A program made the translations under genes and the position numbers. A DNA stretch of 35,524 bases from Methylobacterium pseudosasicola (GTDB lineage Bacteria; Pseudomonadota; Alphaproteobacteria; Rhizobiales; Beijerinckiaceae). The stretch lies in contig NZ_FOTK01000046.1 of the NCBI RefSeq assembly GCF_900114535.1, positions 1-35,524 of the forward strand, read 5' to 3'. Each line of letters starts with the position of its first letter. Position 1 is the stretch's first letter. This document shows, one piece after another, positions 7,867 to 16,343 of the stretch. The notes below the pieces were generated by a model that made no database searches, was not told where the DNA came from, and saw only the letters and a list, made by a program, of their open reading frames with translations.

Positions 7867-8717
7867 CAGATCAGGCCGTGCCGGAGGACGACGCCGAGCA
7901 GCGCGAGCTTGCCGGGCTTGACCCGGGCACGGGGCATCGTCCAGCCGCGGGCGATCACCGCCTTGAGGTAGAGGTGGTAGGCCGCCGCCATCAGCCGGGC
8001 GGCCTTGGTCGCCTTGCGGGGGCTGCGCCGGATGATCTCCCAGGTCGCCTGGTAATGCTCCTCGGCCTCTCGGGCCACGGAGAGGCAGACCTCGCCAATG
8101 CGCGGATGGCTGATCGCCGCCGTGGGGGTCGGATTGGTCAGGCCGATAGCGGCCAGTTTCTCGCGGGGCAGGTAGAGACGGCCGCGCTCGGCATCCTCGT
8201 CGATGTCCCGGAGGATGTTGGTGAGCTGAAGCGCCCGGCCCTGGTGCCAGGCGAGCCGGACGCCGTCCGCCTCCGGCATGCCGAAGATTCGCACCGACAG
8301 GCGGCCGACCGCGCTCGCGACTCGGTCGCAATAGAGGTCGAGGGTTTCGGCATCGGGGGCGACGATGTCCTCGACCGCATCCATGGCCATGCCGTCGATG
8401 ACCGCCTGGAAATCCTCGCGCTTGAGGTCGTAGCGGCGCACCGGCTCGACGAGGTCGCGCACCCGCGCAGCCGGCCGGCCGGCATAGAGGGCGTCGATAT
8501 CGGCGCGCCAGCGGTCGAGCTCGACTTGGCGCACCGCCCGGGTTCCGCCATCATCGGCAACGTCGTCTACCGAGCGACAGAAGGCATAGACGGCGTACAT
8601 CGCCTCGCGCCGCTCCTTCGGGAGCAGGCGCATGGCGGTGTAGAACGAGGAGCCGGCGGCCGGCAGGGCCGGGGCGGCGGTCTCTGCGGCGGGGGCGGTG
8701 GTCGCGGTGGCGCTCAC
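7866..8717 (-). CDS. hpnD: HpnD, presqualene diphosphate synthase
   Basis: This is a 283-residue all-helical trans-isoprenyl diphosphate synthase (squalene/phytoene synthase superfamily). The first Asp-rich motif is FCRSVDDVADD (DDVADD at 51-56) and the second is NILRDIDEDAERGRLYLP (171-175). HpnD condenses two farnesyl diphosphates to presqualene diphosphate. It starts with GTG at 8717, inside a GTGA overlap with the hpnC stop codon. The ATG of hpnE overlaps its own stop. The first ~22 residues are Ala/Thr-rich and probably disordered. Confidence 0.94.
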   Translation of the reverse strand: MSATATTAPAAETAAPALPAAGSSFYTAMRLLPKERREAMYAVYAFCRSVDDVADDGGTRAVRQVELDRWRADIDALYAGRPAARVRDLVEPVRRYDLKREDFQAVIDGMAMDAVEDIVAPDAETLDLYCDRVASAVGRLSVRIFGMPEADGVRLAWHQGRALQLTNILRDIDEDAERGRLYLPREKLAAIGLTNPTPTAAISHPRIGEVCLSVAREAEEHYQATWEIIRRSPRKATKAARLMAAAYHLYLKAVIARGWTMPRARVKPGKLALLGVVLRHGLI

Positions 8718-9610
8718 GAGCGGATTCCCTGAGCCGCGCCCCGCACGGTCCGGCCCCGGAAGGGGCGGCGCGCCAGGGTGGCGGCGACACCGCCGAGCGC
8801 CGTGAGGGCGAAGGCGGCCTTGCCGTGATGGACTTTTTCCGAGAGCGGATCGCGCGTGGTCAGGCCCTTGGCGAGCACCACGGCGAGGCGGTGGATCGCG
8901 GCGATCTCCAGGGACAGCCGCAGGTCGTCGATCAGGTCCGGCAAAACCGCGCCCTCGTCCAGGAGGACGAGGCAGCGTTGCGCCAGCTCGGCGATCACGG
9001 CGCGAAGCTGCGGGCTCGCCTTCGGGGCGCCCAGCATCGCCACCGTGGCGCCGTGCCGGTCGAGGGCGTCCTGCGGGATGTAGACCCGGTCGAGCCCGGC
9101 GAAATCCTTGCCGCAATCCTGGAGGTGATTGATGATCTGGAGGGCCGCGCAGATCGCGTCGGAGGACTTCCAGACCCGGGCCGGATCCTCGCCATGCACG
9201 TCGAGGACGAAGCGCCCGACCGGCATGGCCGAGTAGCGGCAATAGTGGATCAGCTCGTCCCAGTCGGCGTAGCGGTTCTTGCGCGCATCCATCCGGAAGG
9301 CGTCGAGCAGTTCCAGCGCGTGGCGCGGTGGCAGGCCCCGTGCGGCGAGCTCGCGCTTGAGCGGCTCCGCCTCGGGGTCGGACGGGCCGGCGCCAGTCAG
9401 CGAATCGGCCAGCCGGTCGAGCAGCTCGATCTTGCGCTCGGGCGACAGCTCGGCGTGGTCGGCTACGTCGTCGCCGGCGCGGACGAAGTTGTAGAAGGCC
9501 AGGATCGCGCCGCGCTGGCGCGGGTGGATCAGGTGCGAGGCGACCGGGAAGTTCTCGTCGCGGTGGCCCTTGCCGGAGCGCGCGTCGGTCGCGGTATCGA
9601 GCTTGCTCAT
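8714..9610 (-). CDS. hpnC: HpnC, hydroxysqualene synthase
   Basis: The 298-residue protein is a second member of the squalene/phytoene synthase superfamily. Motifs are FYNFVRAGDDVADH (DDVAD at 47-51) and NHLQDCGKDFAGLDRVYIP (161-179). In the three-enzyme bacterial route HpnC converts presqualene diphosphate to hydroxysqualene. The start ATG 9610 overlaps the hpnA stop in ATGA, and its own stop overlaps the hpnD GTG start. Residues upstream of this Met in the open frame belong to the hpnA overlap. Confidence 0.93.
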   Translation of the reverse strand: MSKLDTATDARSGKGHRDENFPVASHLIHPRQRGAILAFYNFVRAGDDVADHAELSPERKIELLDRLADSLTGAGPSDPEAEPLKRELAARGLPPRHALELLDAFRMDARKNRYADWDELIHYCRYSAMPVGRFVLDVHGEDPARVWKSSDAICAALQIINHLQDCGKDFAGLDRVYIPQDALDRHGATVAMLGAPKASPQLRAVIAELAQRCLVLLDEGAVLPDLIDDLRLSLEIAAIHRLAVVLAKGLTTRDPLSEKVHHGKAAFALTALGGVAATLARRPFRGRTVRGAAQGIRS

Positions 9611-10638
9611 CCGAGATATCCGGCTTGGCGGAACCACGTGATCGCGTCGGACAGGCCTTCGCGATAGGGCCGCGCCGTGTAGCCCAGCTCCGCCCGGGCC
9701 TTCTTGTCGGAAAAAAACATCCGGTAGCGGGACATGCGGATGCCGTCGATGGTGGCGAAGGGCTGCCGGCCGGTGACCCGGGCGGCGAGCTGCGCGAAAA
9801 ACGCCACCGGATAGACCGCGGCCCGCGGCAGGTTCACGGTCGGCGGCTTGCGGCCGACCATCCCGGCGATGTCGGCGAGCATCTGCGATAGGAACACGTC
9901 CTCGCCGCCCAGGATGTAGCGCTCGCCGATCCGCCCCTTGCGGAGCGCCAGCAGGTGGCCGTGAGCCACGTCGTCCACATGGGCGAGGTTGAGCCCGGTA
10001 TCGACGAAGGCCGGCATCTTGCCGAGCGCCGCCTCCTGGATGATCCGGCCGGTGGGGGTCGGCTTGACGTCCCGGGGGCCGATCGGCGTCGATGGGTTGA
10101 CGATCACCGCCTGCAAACCGTCCCGGGCGATCATCTCCTCGACGACGCGCTCGGCCACGACCTTGCTGCGCTTGTAGGCGCCGATGGCGGTCTCGGGGGT
10201 CAGCGGCATGGTCTCGTCGGAGGGCGTGACCCCGTCGGCCGGCGGCTTGATGGTGGCGACGCTCGACGTGTAGACGACCCGCTCGACGCCCGCGTCGAGG
10301 GCGGCGCGCATCATCAGGCGGGTGCCGTCGCGGTTGGTGCGAACGATCTCTTCCATGTCCGGCGCCCAGAGCCGGTAATCGGCCGCGGCGTGGATCAGAT
10401 AGCGCTGGCCGCGCATGGCGGCGGCCACGGCCGCCGGATCGCGCATGTCGCCTTCGGCGATCTCGACATCTTTCCAGGTCAGGTTCCGGCGCGGGCTAGA
10501 GGCGCGCACGAGGATGCGCACCGGAAAGCCGGCCCGGCGGAACACGTCGACCAGGGCGGAACCGAGGAATCCGCTCGCGCCGGTGATCAGCACGGGGCCG
10601 ACCTCGGACGGGCCGGAGGAAGTGGCCTCTACCATCAC
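9607..10638 (-). CDS. hpnA: HpnA, hopanoid-associated sugar epimerase (extended SDR)
   Basis: The 343-residue protein is an extended short-chain dehydrogenase/reductase. It has the NAD(P)-binding motif GASGFLGSALV (20-30), the TSSVATI strand, and the catalytic pair Tyr155/Lys159 (AYKRSK). HpnA homologues lie next to squalene/hopene genes in many bacteria, and the exact substrate is not firmly established. The first codon is either GTG 10638 or the ATG directly after it (10635). No strong ribosome site separates them. It follows dxs by 126 bases and overlaps hpnC by 4, so it is the first gene of the tight hopanoid run. Confidence 0.9.
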   Translation of the reverse strand: MMVEATSSGPSEVGPVLITGASGFLGSALVDVFRRAGFPVRILVRASSPRRNLTWKDVEIAEGDMRDPAAVAAAMRGQRYLIHAAADYRLWAPDMEEIVRTNRDGTRLMMRAALDAGVERVVYTSSVATIKPPADGVTPSDETMPLTPETAIGAYKRSKVVAERVVEEMIARDGLQAVIVNPSTPIGPRDVKPTPTGRIIQEAALGKMPAFVDTGLNLAHVDDVAHGHLLALRKGRIGERYILGGEDVFLSQMLADIAGMVGRKPPTVNLPRAAVYPVAFFAQLAARVTGRQPFATIDGIRMSRYRMFFSDKKARAELGYTARPYREGLSDAITWFRQAGYLG

Positions 10639-10764
10639 ATGTCTTAAGCGTTGCGGAATGCCGGCGCGGGCGGGGGACCCCGCCGCGCCGCGCTTGTGTC
10701 ATCGAACCGCCCAGGCGGCAAGCGAGGGGCGGACCCACGTCCCCGCCCCTTTTCGGCCTGCGCG

Positions 10765-12777
10765 TCAGGCCAAGCGCAGGCGCGAGCGGCCTTCCTTGCG
10801 CTCCGGCAGGGTGGCCAGCGCGGTCTTGACGATGGTTGCGGCGTCGAGCCCGGCCTCGGCGTACATCTTCTCCGGGCTGTCGTGGTCCTGGTACAGGTCC
10901 GGCAGCGTCAGTGTCCGAACCCGAACCCGGCCCGCATCCAGCGCGCCCTGTTCGGCCAGCAGGTGCAGCACCATCGCCCCGAACCCGCCCCGCGAGCCCT
11001 CCTCGATGGTGATCAGAACCTCGTGGCTCTGCGCCAGCTCCAGGATCAGCGCCTCGTCCAGGGGCTTGGCGAAGCGCGCATCCGCCACCGTCACCGCCAC
11101 GCCCTGGTCCGACAGCGCATCCGCCGCCTTCAGAGCCTCGGACAGCCGCGTGCCCAAGCTGAGGATCGCCACACGCGCCTCCGGGTCCCGCCGCACCGTC
11201 CGGCCCTTGCCGATCGCAAGCACGTCGCCCCGCTCCGGAAGCTCGACGCCGACGCCCTCGCCGCGCGGGTAGCGCAGCGCGATCGGGCCGGTGTCATGGG
11301 CGTGCGCGGTGGCCACCATGTGCACCAGCTCGGCCTCGTCGGCGGCCGCCATCACGGTCATGTTCGGCAGGCAGCACAGATACGCCAGGTCGAAGGCGCC
11401 GGCATGCGTCGCCCCGTCCGCGCCCACCAGCCCGGCCCGGTCCAGGCAGAACCGCACGGGCAGGTTCTGCAAAGCCACGTCGTGCACGACCTGGTCGTAG
11501 GCCCGCTGCAGGAAGGTCGAGTAGATCGCCACGAACGGCTTGTAGCCTTCCGTCGCCAACCCGCCGGCAAACGTCACCGCGTGCTGCTCGGCGATGCCCA
11601 CGTCGAAGGTCTTGTCGGGGTGGGCTTTCCCGAACAGATCGATGCCGGTGCCGCCGGGCATCGCCGCGGTGATCGCCACGACCTTGTCGTCGGCATCCGC
11701 CGCCTTGATCAGGCTCTCGCCGAACACCCTTGTGTAGGCCGGGGCGTTGGGCTTGGCCTTGGCCTGGACCCCCGAGACCACGTCGAACTTGACCACGCCG
11801 TGGTAGCGGTCGGCACTCGCCTCGGCCGGGGCGTAGCCCTTGCCCTTCTGGGTGACGACGTGGAGCAGGATCGGGCCGTGCTCGGCGTCGCGGACGTTCT
11901 TCAGCACCGGCAGCAGCTGGTCGAGGTTGTGCCCGTCGACCGGGCCGACATAGTGAAAACCCATCTCCTCGAACATCGTGCCGCCGCCGACCACCAGGGA
12001 GCGGGCGTACTCTTCCGCCGCCGCGGCGCGCTGGTAGAGGGCTTTCGGCAGGAGCTTGCCGAGCTGCTTGGCGGTCTCGCGCAGCGACTGGTAGGTGCCG
12101 CCGGATGCCAGCCGCGCCAGGTAGCCCGACATGGCGCCCACCGGCGGGGCGATCGACATGTCGTTGTCGTTGAGGATGACGATCAGGCGCGAGTGCAGGG
12201 CGCCGGCATTGTTCATGGCTTCATACGCCATGCCGGCCGACATCGAGCCATCGCCGATCACCGCGATGGCGTTGCGGCGCTTGGACTGACGGCCCTTGGC
12301 CTTGGCGGCCTCGCCGTCGAGGTCGCGGGCGACCGCCATGCCCAAAGCCGCGGAGATCGAGGTCGAGGAATGGGCGGCGCCGAACGGGTCGTAGGCGCTC
12401 TCGGAGCGCTTGGTGAAGCCGGACAGGCCGCCGCCCTGGCGCAGCGTCCGGATGCGGTCGCGGCGTCCGGTGAGGATCTTGTGCGGGTAGCACTGGTGGC
12501 CGACATCCCAGACGATGCGGTCGTCGGGGGTGTCGAACACGTGGTGCAGGGCGACGGTGAGCTCGACCACGCCCAGCCCCGAGCCGAGATGGCCGCCGGT
12601 GATCGAGACCGCGTCGATCATCTCGGCCCGCACCGCGTCCGCCACCGCCTGCAGCTCCGATTCCGGAAGCTGCCGAAGCGCCGCAGGCTCCGGGACACGG
12701 TCCAGCAACGCCGATTGCTCAGAGGATATCGCCAAGGATCGCATCCGCTCGTTCGAGTGTGGCGACGGCCCCGTCAT
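10765..12777 (-). CDS. dxs: 1-Deoxy-D-xylulose-5-phosphate synthase
   Basis: The 670-residue protein is a full-length Dxs, the first enzyme of the MEP isoprenoid pathway (pyruvate plus glyceraldehyde 3-phosphate to DXP, using TPP). The TPP/metal site is visible as GDGSMSAG (GDG at 175-177) and NDND (203-206). Other marks are VWDVGHQCYPHKILTGR, DPFGAAHSSTSISAALG and the transketolase C-domain block VGIAEQHAVTFAGGLA. It precedes hpnA on the same strand, which ties isoprenoid precursor supply to hopanoid synthesis. A later Met (12744) would remove 11 poorly conserved residues. Neither start has a strong Shine-Dalgarno. Confidence 0.96.
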   Translation of the reverse strand: MTGPSPHSNERMRSLAISSEQSALLDRVPEPAALRQLPESELQAVADAVRAEMIDAVSITGGHLGSGLGVVELTVALHHVFDTPDDRIVWDVGHQCYPHKILTGRRDRIRTLRQGGGLSGFTKRSESAYDPFGAAHSSTSISAALGMAVARDLDGEAAKAKGRQSKRRNAIAVIGDGSMSAGMAYEAMNNAGALHSRLIVILNDNDMSIAPPVGAMSGYLARLASGGTYQSLRETAKQLGKLLPKALYQRAAAAEEYARSLVVGGGTMFEEMGFHYVGPVDGHNLDQLLPVLKNVRDAEHGPILLHVVTQKGKGYAPAEASADRYHGVVKFDVVSGVQAKAKPNAPAYTRVFGESLIKAADADDKVVAITAAMPGGTGIDLFGKAHPDKTFDVGIAEQHAVTFAGGLATEGYKPFVAIYSTFLQRAYDQVVHDVALQNLPVRFCLDRAGLVGADGATHAGAFDLAYLCCLPNMTVMAAADEAELVHMVATAHAHDTGPIALRYPRGEGVGVELPERGDVLAIGKGRTVRRDPEARVAILSLGTRLSEALKAADALSDQGVAVTVADARFAKPLDEALILELAQSHEVLITIEEGSRGGFGAMVLHLLAEQGALDAGRVRVRTLTLPDLYQDHDSPEKMYAEAGLDAATIVKTALATLPERKEGRSRLRLA

Positions 12778-12959
12778 ACGGGTCCCACACAGGGAGTCTC
12801 GCCGTCACGACGCTTGCACCCGGGGGGCGCGCGTTCATGCTAGAACCGACCCGTCCGTCGCTGTCATGATAGTGCAGGTACGGACGAACGGCGGCGCGAT
12901 CAATGTCGGGCCGGCGATTTTTTCAGTCACGTGCCCTTACCGCCACATGAGGTCCGCTC

Positions 12960-13229
12960 TTGAGCCCGGCTCGTCTGTGCACAATTTTGCTCATGCTGGC
13001 GATTACCCCCAGCGGCCAAGCTTATGCCGGCCAAGCTTACGCCAGTCCGCGCCCGCCGGACGGCAACCTCGGCTTCCCCTGCAACTTCCTGGGCGCCTGC
13101 CCGGAGCGGGTCCAGCCCGGCGGCCCGGACCGCGACGCGCGGCCGTTCAGCAGCAGCCTCGGCCGCCCCTGCGCCTGGCGGGAGCGTCCGACCCCGGAGG
13201 GCCCCCGGCGGGTGCGGGTATGCTGGTAA
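12960..13229 (+). CDS. Small secreted four-cysteine protein, coupled to a nuclease gene
   Basis: I do not recognise this 89-residue protein. It starts with TTG at 12960, with GAGG seven bases upstream. A signal peptide follows (SPARLCTILLMLAITPSG, then QAYA). The mature part (~60 residues) is rich in Pro and Arg and has four Cys (in FPC, GAC, RPC and VCW), suggesting two disulfides in the periplasm or outside. A perfect-but-one 15-bp tandem repeat (13014-13043) encodes GQAYA twice, duplicating the signal peptidase site. Its stop overlaps the nuclease start by 10 bases, so the two are probably co-translated. It might be a partner or inhibitor of the nuclease, but that is only inference. The alternative is a chance ORF, which the ribosome site, signal peptide and coupling argue against. 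Confidence 0.6.
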   Translation: MSPARLCTILLMLAITPSGQAYAGQAYASPRPPDGNLGFPCNFLGACPERVQPGGPDRDARPFSSSLGRPCAWRERPTPEGPRRVRVCW

Positions 13230-14110
13230 GATACGTCCGGGGGCGTTTGGTCGCGGCCCTGATAGTCGCTGCGCTTGCGACTCCGGCCGGAGCCCAAGAC
13301 ACCTGCCCGGCCCTGTTCGCCAACGGGCTGGCGCCGATCCTGACCAACGCGAAGCTCGCCGCCCGCACGGTGCCGCTGTGCTTCGAGGCCTTCGCGGTCC
13401 TGCATTCGGGGGTGACGCGCACGCCGCTCTACGCCGCCGAGCATCTCACCCGGGCCAGCGTCGCCGACGCCCGCACGGTCGCCCGGGACGATTCCTTCCA
13501 CGAGGAGACGCGGCTACCGGACGCCGAGCGCGCCTCCCTGGAGGATTACGTCCGCAGCGGCTTCGACCGGGGCCACCTGGCCCCGGCGGGCGACATGCCG
13601 ACCTTGAGCGCCCAAGCCGAATCGTTCAGCCTGGCCAACATCGTGCCGCAGAACCGCGTGCTCAACCGCGGGCTCTGGGCCGATATCGAGGAGGGCGCGC
13701 GGCGGCTGGCGACCCGGCGCGGCTCGCTCTTCCTGGTCACCGGGGTGATCTTCTCCGGGGACGCGGTGCAGCAGATCAAAGGCGGCGTGCTCGTGCCCAC
13801 GCAGCTGTTCAAGGCGCTCTACGACCCGGCGAGCGGCGAGGCCGGCGCCTATCTCGCCCGCAACGACGATTCGCGAGACTGGCGCGCGGTCTCGATCGAC
13901 GAGCTGACCCGCGAGGCCGGGATCGACGTGTTTCCGGGCCTCCAGCCCGCCGCCAAGGCCAGCGCCATGGCCCTGCCCGATCCGAAGGCCGCCGCCCGCG
14001 CCGACGAGCACCGGCCCCGCCACGAGCAGACCTGGCAGGACTGGCTGAGCCGCGAATTCAACCGCGCCGTGCGCAAGGTCCTGCGCGACCTGATGCGCGC
14101 GATCTTCTGA
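13220..14110 (+). CDS. Secreted DNA/RNA non-specific endonuclease (beta-beta-alpha metal, NucA/Serratia type)
   Basis: The 296-residue protein starts at ATG 13220 with a signal peptide (MLVRYVRGRLVAALIVAALA, cut after AGA). The nuclease core has the family motif DRGHLAPAGDM (116-126) with His119 as general base. It is followed by SLANIVPQNRVLNRGLWADIE, whose Asn in the NRGLW segment is the expected Mg ligand. The C-terminal ~50 residues are basic and amphipathic. Such enzymes cut single- and double-stranded DNA and RNA, commonly for nutrient use or competition. The start overlaps the preceding small secreted gene. I know of no dedicated inhibitor gene for exported NucA in all hosts, so the coupled small protein deserves attention. 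Confidence 0.9.
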   Translation: MLVRYVRGRLVAALIVAALATPAGAQDTCPALFANGLAPILTNAKLAARTVPLCFEAFAVLHSGVTRTPLYAAEHLTRASVADARTVARDDSFHEETRLPDAERASLEDYVRSGFDRGHLAPAGDMPTLSAQAESFSLANIVPQNRVLNRGLWADIEEGARRLATRRGSLFLVTGVIFSGDAVQQIKGGVLVPTQLFKALYDPASGEAGAYLARNDDSRDWRAVSIDELTREAGIDVFPGLQPAAKASAMALPDPKAAARADEHRPRHEQTWQDWLSREFNRAVRKVLRDLMRAIF

Positions 14111-14118
14111 GAGGGACG

Positions 14119-14412
14119 ATGTCCGAAGACAAGCCAAGCCGCCGGAAGCCGAAGGCGGAATCCTTCGAGCCCTTCGCGGACGACGCCTCCGTGCGCACCA
14201 TCGGCGCCCTCAGCTTCGAGAACGGCACCGACCGAATCGCCCTGCACGGCTCCCTCGACCTCACCAAGGACAAGGCCGGCCTCGCCCAGGCCCGCCTGCT
14301 CCGGGACACGCTGGACGCCATCGTGAAGGCCCTGGAGGCCGGCGACCTGCCCGAGGCGGTGGCGGAGGCGCCCGACGCGACACCGAAATCCGTGCCCAAC
14401 CCCTTCGCCTGA
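14119..14412 (+). CDS. Conserved-looking hypothetical protein, 97 aa
   Basis: ATG 14119 follows the nuclease stop by 8 bases and has GAGGGA at 14111-14116, so it is probably in the nuclease mRNA. The N-terminus is highly charged (EDKPSRRKPKAESFEPFADD). The middle has a compact, predicted alpha/beta segment (GTDRIALHGSLDLTKDKAGL) and a helix (RLLRDTLDAIVKALEAGDLP). The C-terminus is Pro/Ala-rich. There is no signal peptide or membrane segment, so it is cytoplasmic. It is not the small subunit of exonuclease VII despite its size. The function is unknown. Good codon bias and the ribosome site make it a real gene. Confidence 0.8.
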   Translation: MSEDKPSRRKPKAESFEPFADDASVRTIGALSFENGTDRIALHGSLDLTKDKAGLAQARLLRDTLDAIVKALEAGDLPEAVAEAPDATPKSVPNPFA

Positions 14413-14587
14413 GCCGATGACGGCCGGCCCCGGATCCTTGCCGCTGCCCGGCGGGCCTGATACTCGGTCGAAAGCATTCTTATATCGTAGGGAACGCGCT
14501 GACAGGACGGGTCGAAGACCCCGCGCCTGACCCGTGCCGCTGGCACGCACCGCGCTTTCCCGAACAACGCGCCGAGGACGATCCGCG

Positions 14588-16240
14588 ATGGCTCGCGAAT
14601 TCATCTACCACATGCGGGGACTCACGAAGTCCTACCTGGGCGGCAAGAAGGTCCTGGAGGACGTCAACCTGTCGTTCTACCCGGACGCCAAGATCGGCGT
14701 GCTCGGCATCAACGGCTCGGGCAAGTCGACGCTGCTCAAGATCATGGCCGGCATCGACTCTGAATGGACCGGCGAGGGCTTCGTCGCGCAGGGCGCCCGG
14801 GTCGGCTACCTGCCGCAGGAGCCGCAGCTCGATCCGAACAAGTCGGTCCGCGAGAACATCATGGAGGGCGTCGCCGAGAAGCAGGCGCTGCTCGACCGCT
14901 ACAACGAACTCGCCATGAACTATTCCGAGGAGACCGCCGACGAGATGACGGCGCTCCAGGACAAGATCGAGGCCGCCAATCTCTGGGAGCTCGATTCCAA
15001 GGTCGATCAGGCCATGGAGGCCCTGGGCTGCCCGAGCGACGAGCAGCCGGTGGCGACCCTGTCGGGCGGCGAGCGCCGCCGCGTGGCCCTGTGCAAGCTG
15101 CTGCTCTGGGAGCCGGAGCTGCTGCTCCTCGACGAGCCGACCAACCACCTCGACGCCGAGACGGTGAACTGGCTCGAAGGGCACCTGAAGACCTATCCGG
15201 GCGCGATCCTGATCGTGACCCACGATCGCTACTTCCTCGACAACGTCACCAGCTGGATCCTGGAGCTCGATCGCGGCCGGGGCATCCCCTACGAGGGCAA
15301 CTACTCGGCCTGGCTGGTGCAGAAGCAGAAGCGCCTCCAGCAGGAGGGCCGCGAGGACATGGCCCGCCAGCGCTCGATCGCCCGCGAGCAGGAGTGGATC
15401 GCCGCCTCGCCGAAGGCCCGGCAGTCGAAGTCCAAGGCCCGCATCACCCGCTACGAGGAGCTGGTCGCCAAGCAGAACAACAAGGTCGACGCCGCGGCTC
15501 AGATCGTCATCCCGATCGACGAGCGGCTCGGCAACAACGTCATCGAGTTCGAGCACCTCAACAAGGCGTTCGGCGACCGCCTGCTGATCGAGGACCTGTC
15601 GTTCAAGCTGCCGCCGGGCGGCATCGTCGGGGTGATCGGCCCGAACGGCGCCGGCAAGACCACCCTGTTCAAGATGATCACCGGCCAGGAGAAGCCGGAC
15701 GGCGGCAAGATCGCCATCGGCGAGACCGTACATCTCGGCTATGTCGACCAGTCGCGCGACGCCCTCGACCCGAATGCCACGGTCTGGCAGGAGGTCTCGG
15801 GCGGCAACGACATCATCTATTTCAACAAGCGCGAGATCAATTCCCGCGCCTATTGCGCGGCCTTCGCGTTCAAGGGCGGCGACCAGCAGAAGAAGGTCGG
15901 CACCCTCTCGGGCGGCGAGCGCAACCGCGTCCACCTCGCCCGCACCCTGAAGGGCGGCGCCAACGTGCTGCTCCTCGACGAGCCGACCAACGACCTCGAC
16001 ATGGAGACCCTGCGCGCCCTTGAGGACGCGCTGGAGGATTACGCGGGCTGCGCGGTGATCATCAGCCACGATCGCTGGTTCCTGAACCGCATCGCCACGC
16101 ACATCCTCGCCTTCGAGGGCGACAGCCATGTCGAGTGGTTCGAGGGCAATTTTTCCGACTACGAAGCCGACAAGATGCGCCGGCTCGGGGCGGATTCGCT
16201 CATGCCCAAGAAGATCAAGTACAAGAAGTTTTCGCGGTAA
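14588..16240 (+). CDS. ettA: Energy-dependent translational throttle protein EttA (ABC-F ATPase)
   Basis: The 550-residue protein is a soluble ABC-F family member with two nucleotide-binding domains. Domain 1 has Walker A GINGSGKST (40-48), signature LSGGERRR and Walker B LLLLDEPTNHLD. Domain 2 has Walker A GPNGAGKTT, signature LSGGERNR and LLLDEPTNDLD. The linker between them is charged. EttA binds the ribosomal E site and gates the first elongation step according to ATP/ADP ratio. The early segment MAREFIYHMRGLTKSY is typical of EttA rather than Uup or ABC-F resistance proteins. The start follows GAGGA with a longish spacer; 18 further residues upstream in frame are not conserved-looking. 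Confidence 0.95.
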   Translation: MAREFIYHMRGLTKSYLGGKKVLEDVNLSFYPDAKIGVLGINGSGKSTLLKIMAGIDSEWTGEGFVAQGARVGYLPQEPQLDPNKSVRENIMEGVAEKQALLDRYNELAMNYSEETADEMTALQDKIEAANLWELDSKVDQAMEALGCPSDEQPVATLSGGERRRVALCKLLLWEPELLLLDEPTNHLDAETVNWLEGHLKTYPGAILIVTHDRYFLDNVTSWILELDRGRGIPYEGNYSAWLVQKQKRLQQEGREDMARQRSIAREQEWIAASPKARQSKSKARITRYEELVAKQNNKVDAAAQIVIPIDERLGNNVIEFEHLNKAFGDRLLIEDLSFKLPPGGIVGVIGPNGAGKTTLFKMITGQEKPDGGKIAIGETVHLGYVDQSRDALDPNATVWQEVSGGNDIIYFNKREINSRAYCAAFAFKGGDQQKKVGTLSGGERNRVHLARTLKGGANVLLLDEPTNDLDMETLRALEDALEDYAGCAVIISHDRWFLNRIATHILAFEGDSHVEWFEGNFSDYEADKMRRLGADSLMPKKIKYKKFSR

Positions 16241-16285
16241 AGCGTGGTCTCGGCCTCCGGGCCGGGATCACAAACCCTACCGAAA

Positions 16286-16323
16286 TCCCATCCTCACCCT
16301 CATCCTGAGGTGGTGGGGTGGGA
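16286..16323. repeat. Palindromic repeat, family A (short internally deleted copy)
   Basis: CCCTCATCCTGAGG (16297-16310) is flanked by ATCCCATCCTCACC and GGTGGGGTGGGAT, which pair imperfectly with each other. The unit is a short hairpin between the convergent ettA and epimerase genes and may serve as a bidirectional transcription end. There is no good T run. Confidence 0.65.
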
Positions 16324-16343
16324 TTAGGTTGTAAAAATCCTGG

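Noticed and set aside
10726..10749. GGGGCGG/CCGCCCC hairpin followed by TTTT between hpnA and dxs
   Set aside because: The T run is on the plus strand, where no gene ends; on the minus strand no T run follows. Not called a terminator.
10651..12843. 730-aa ORF antisense to dxs
   Set aside because: No recognisable domain; full overlap with Dxs, whose motifs are intact.
14119..14412. Possible exodeoxyribonuclease VII small subunit
   Set aside because: The size fits, but the pattern of conserved residues of XseB is absent.
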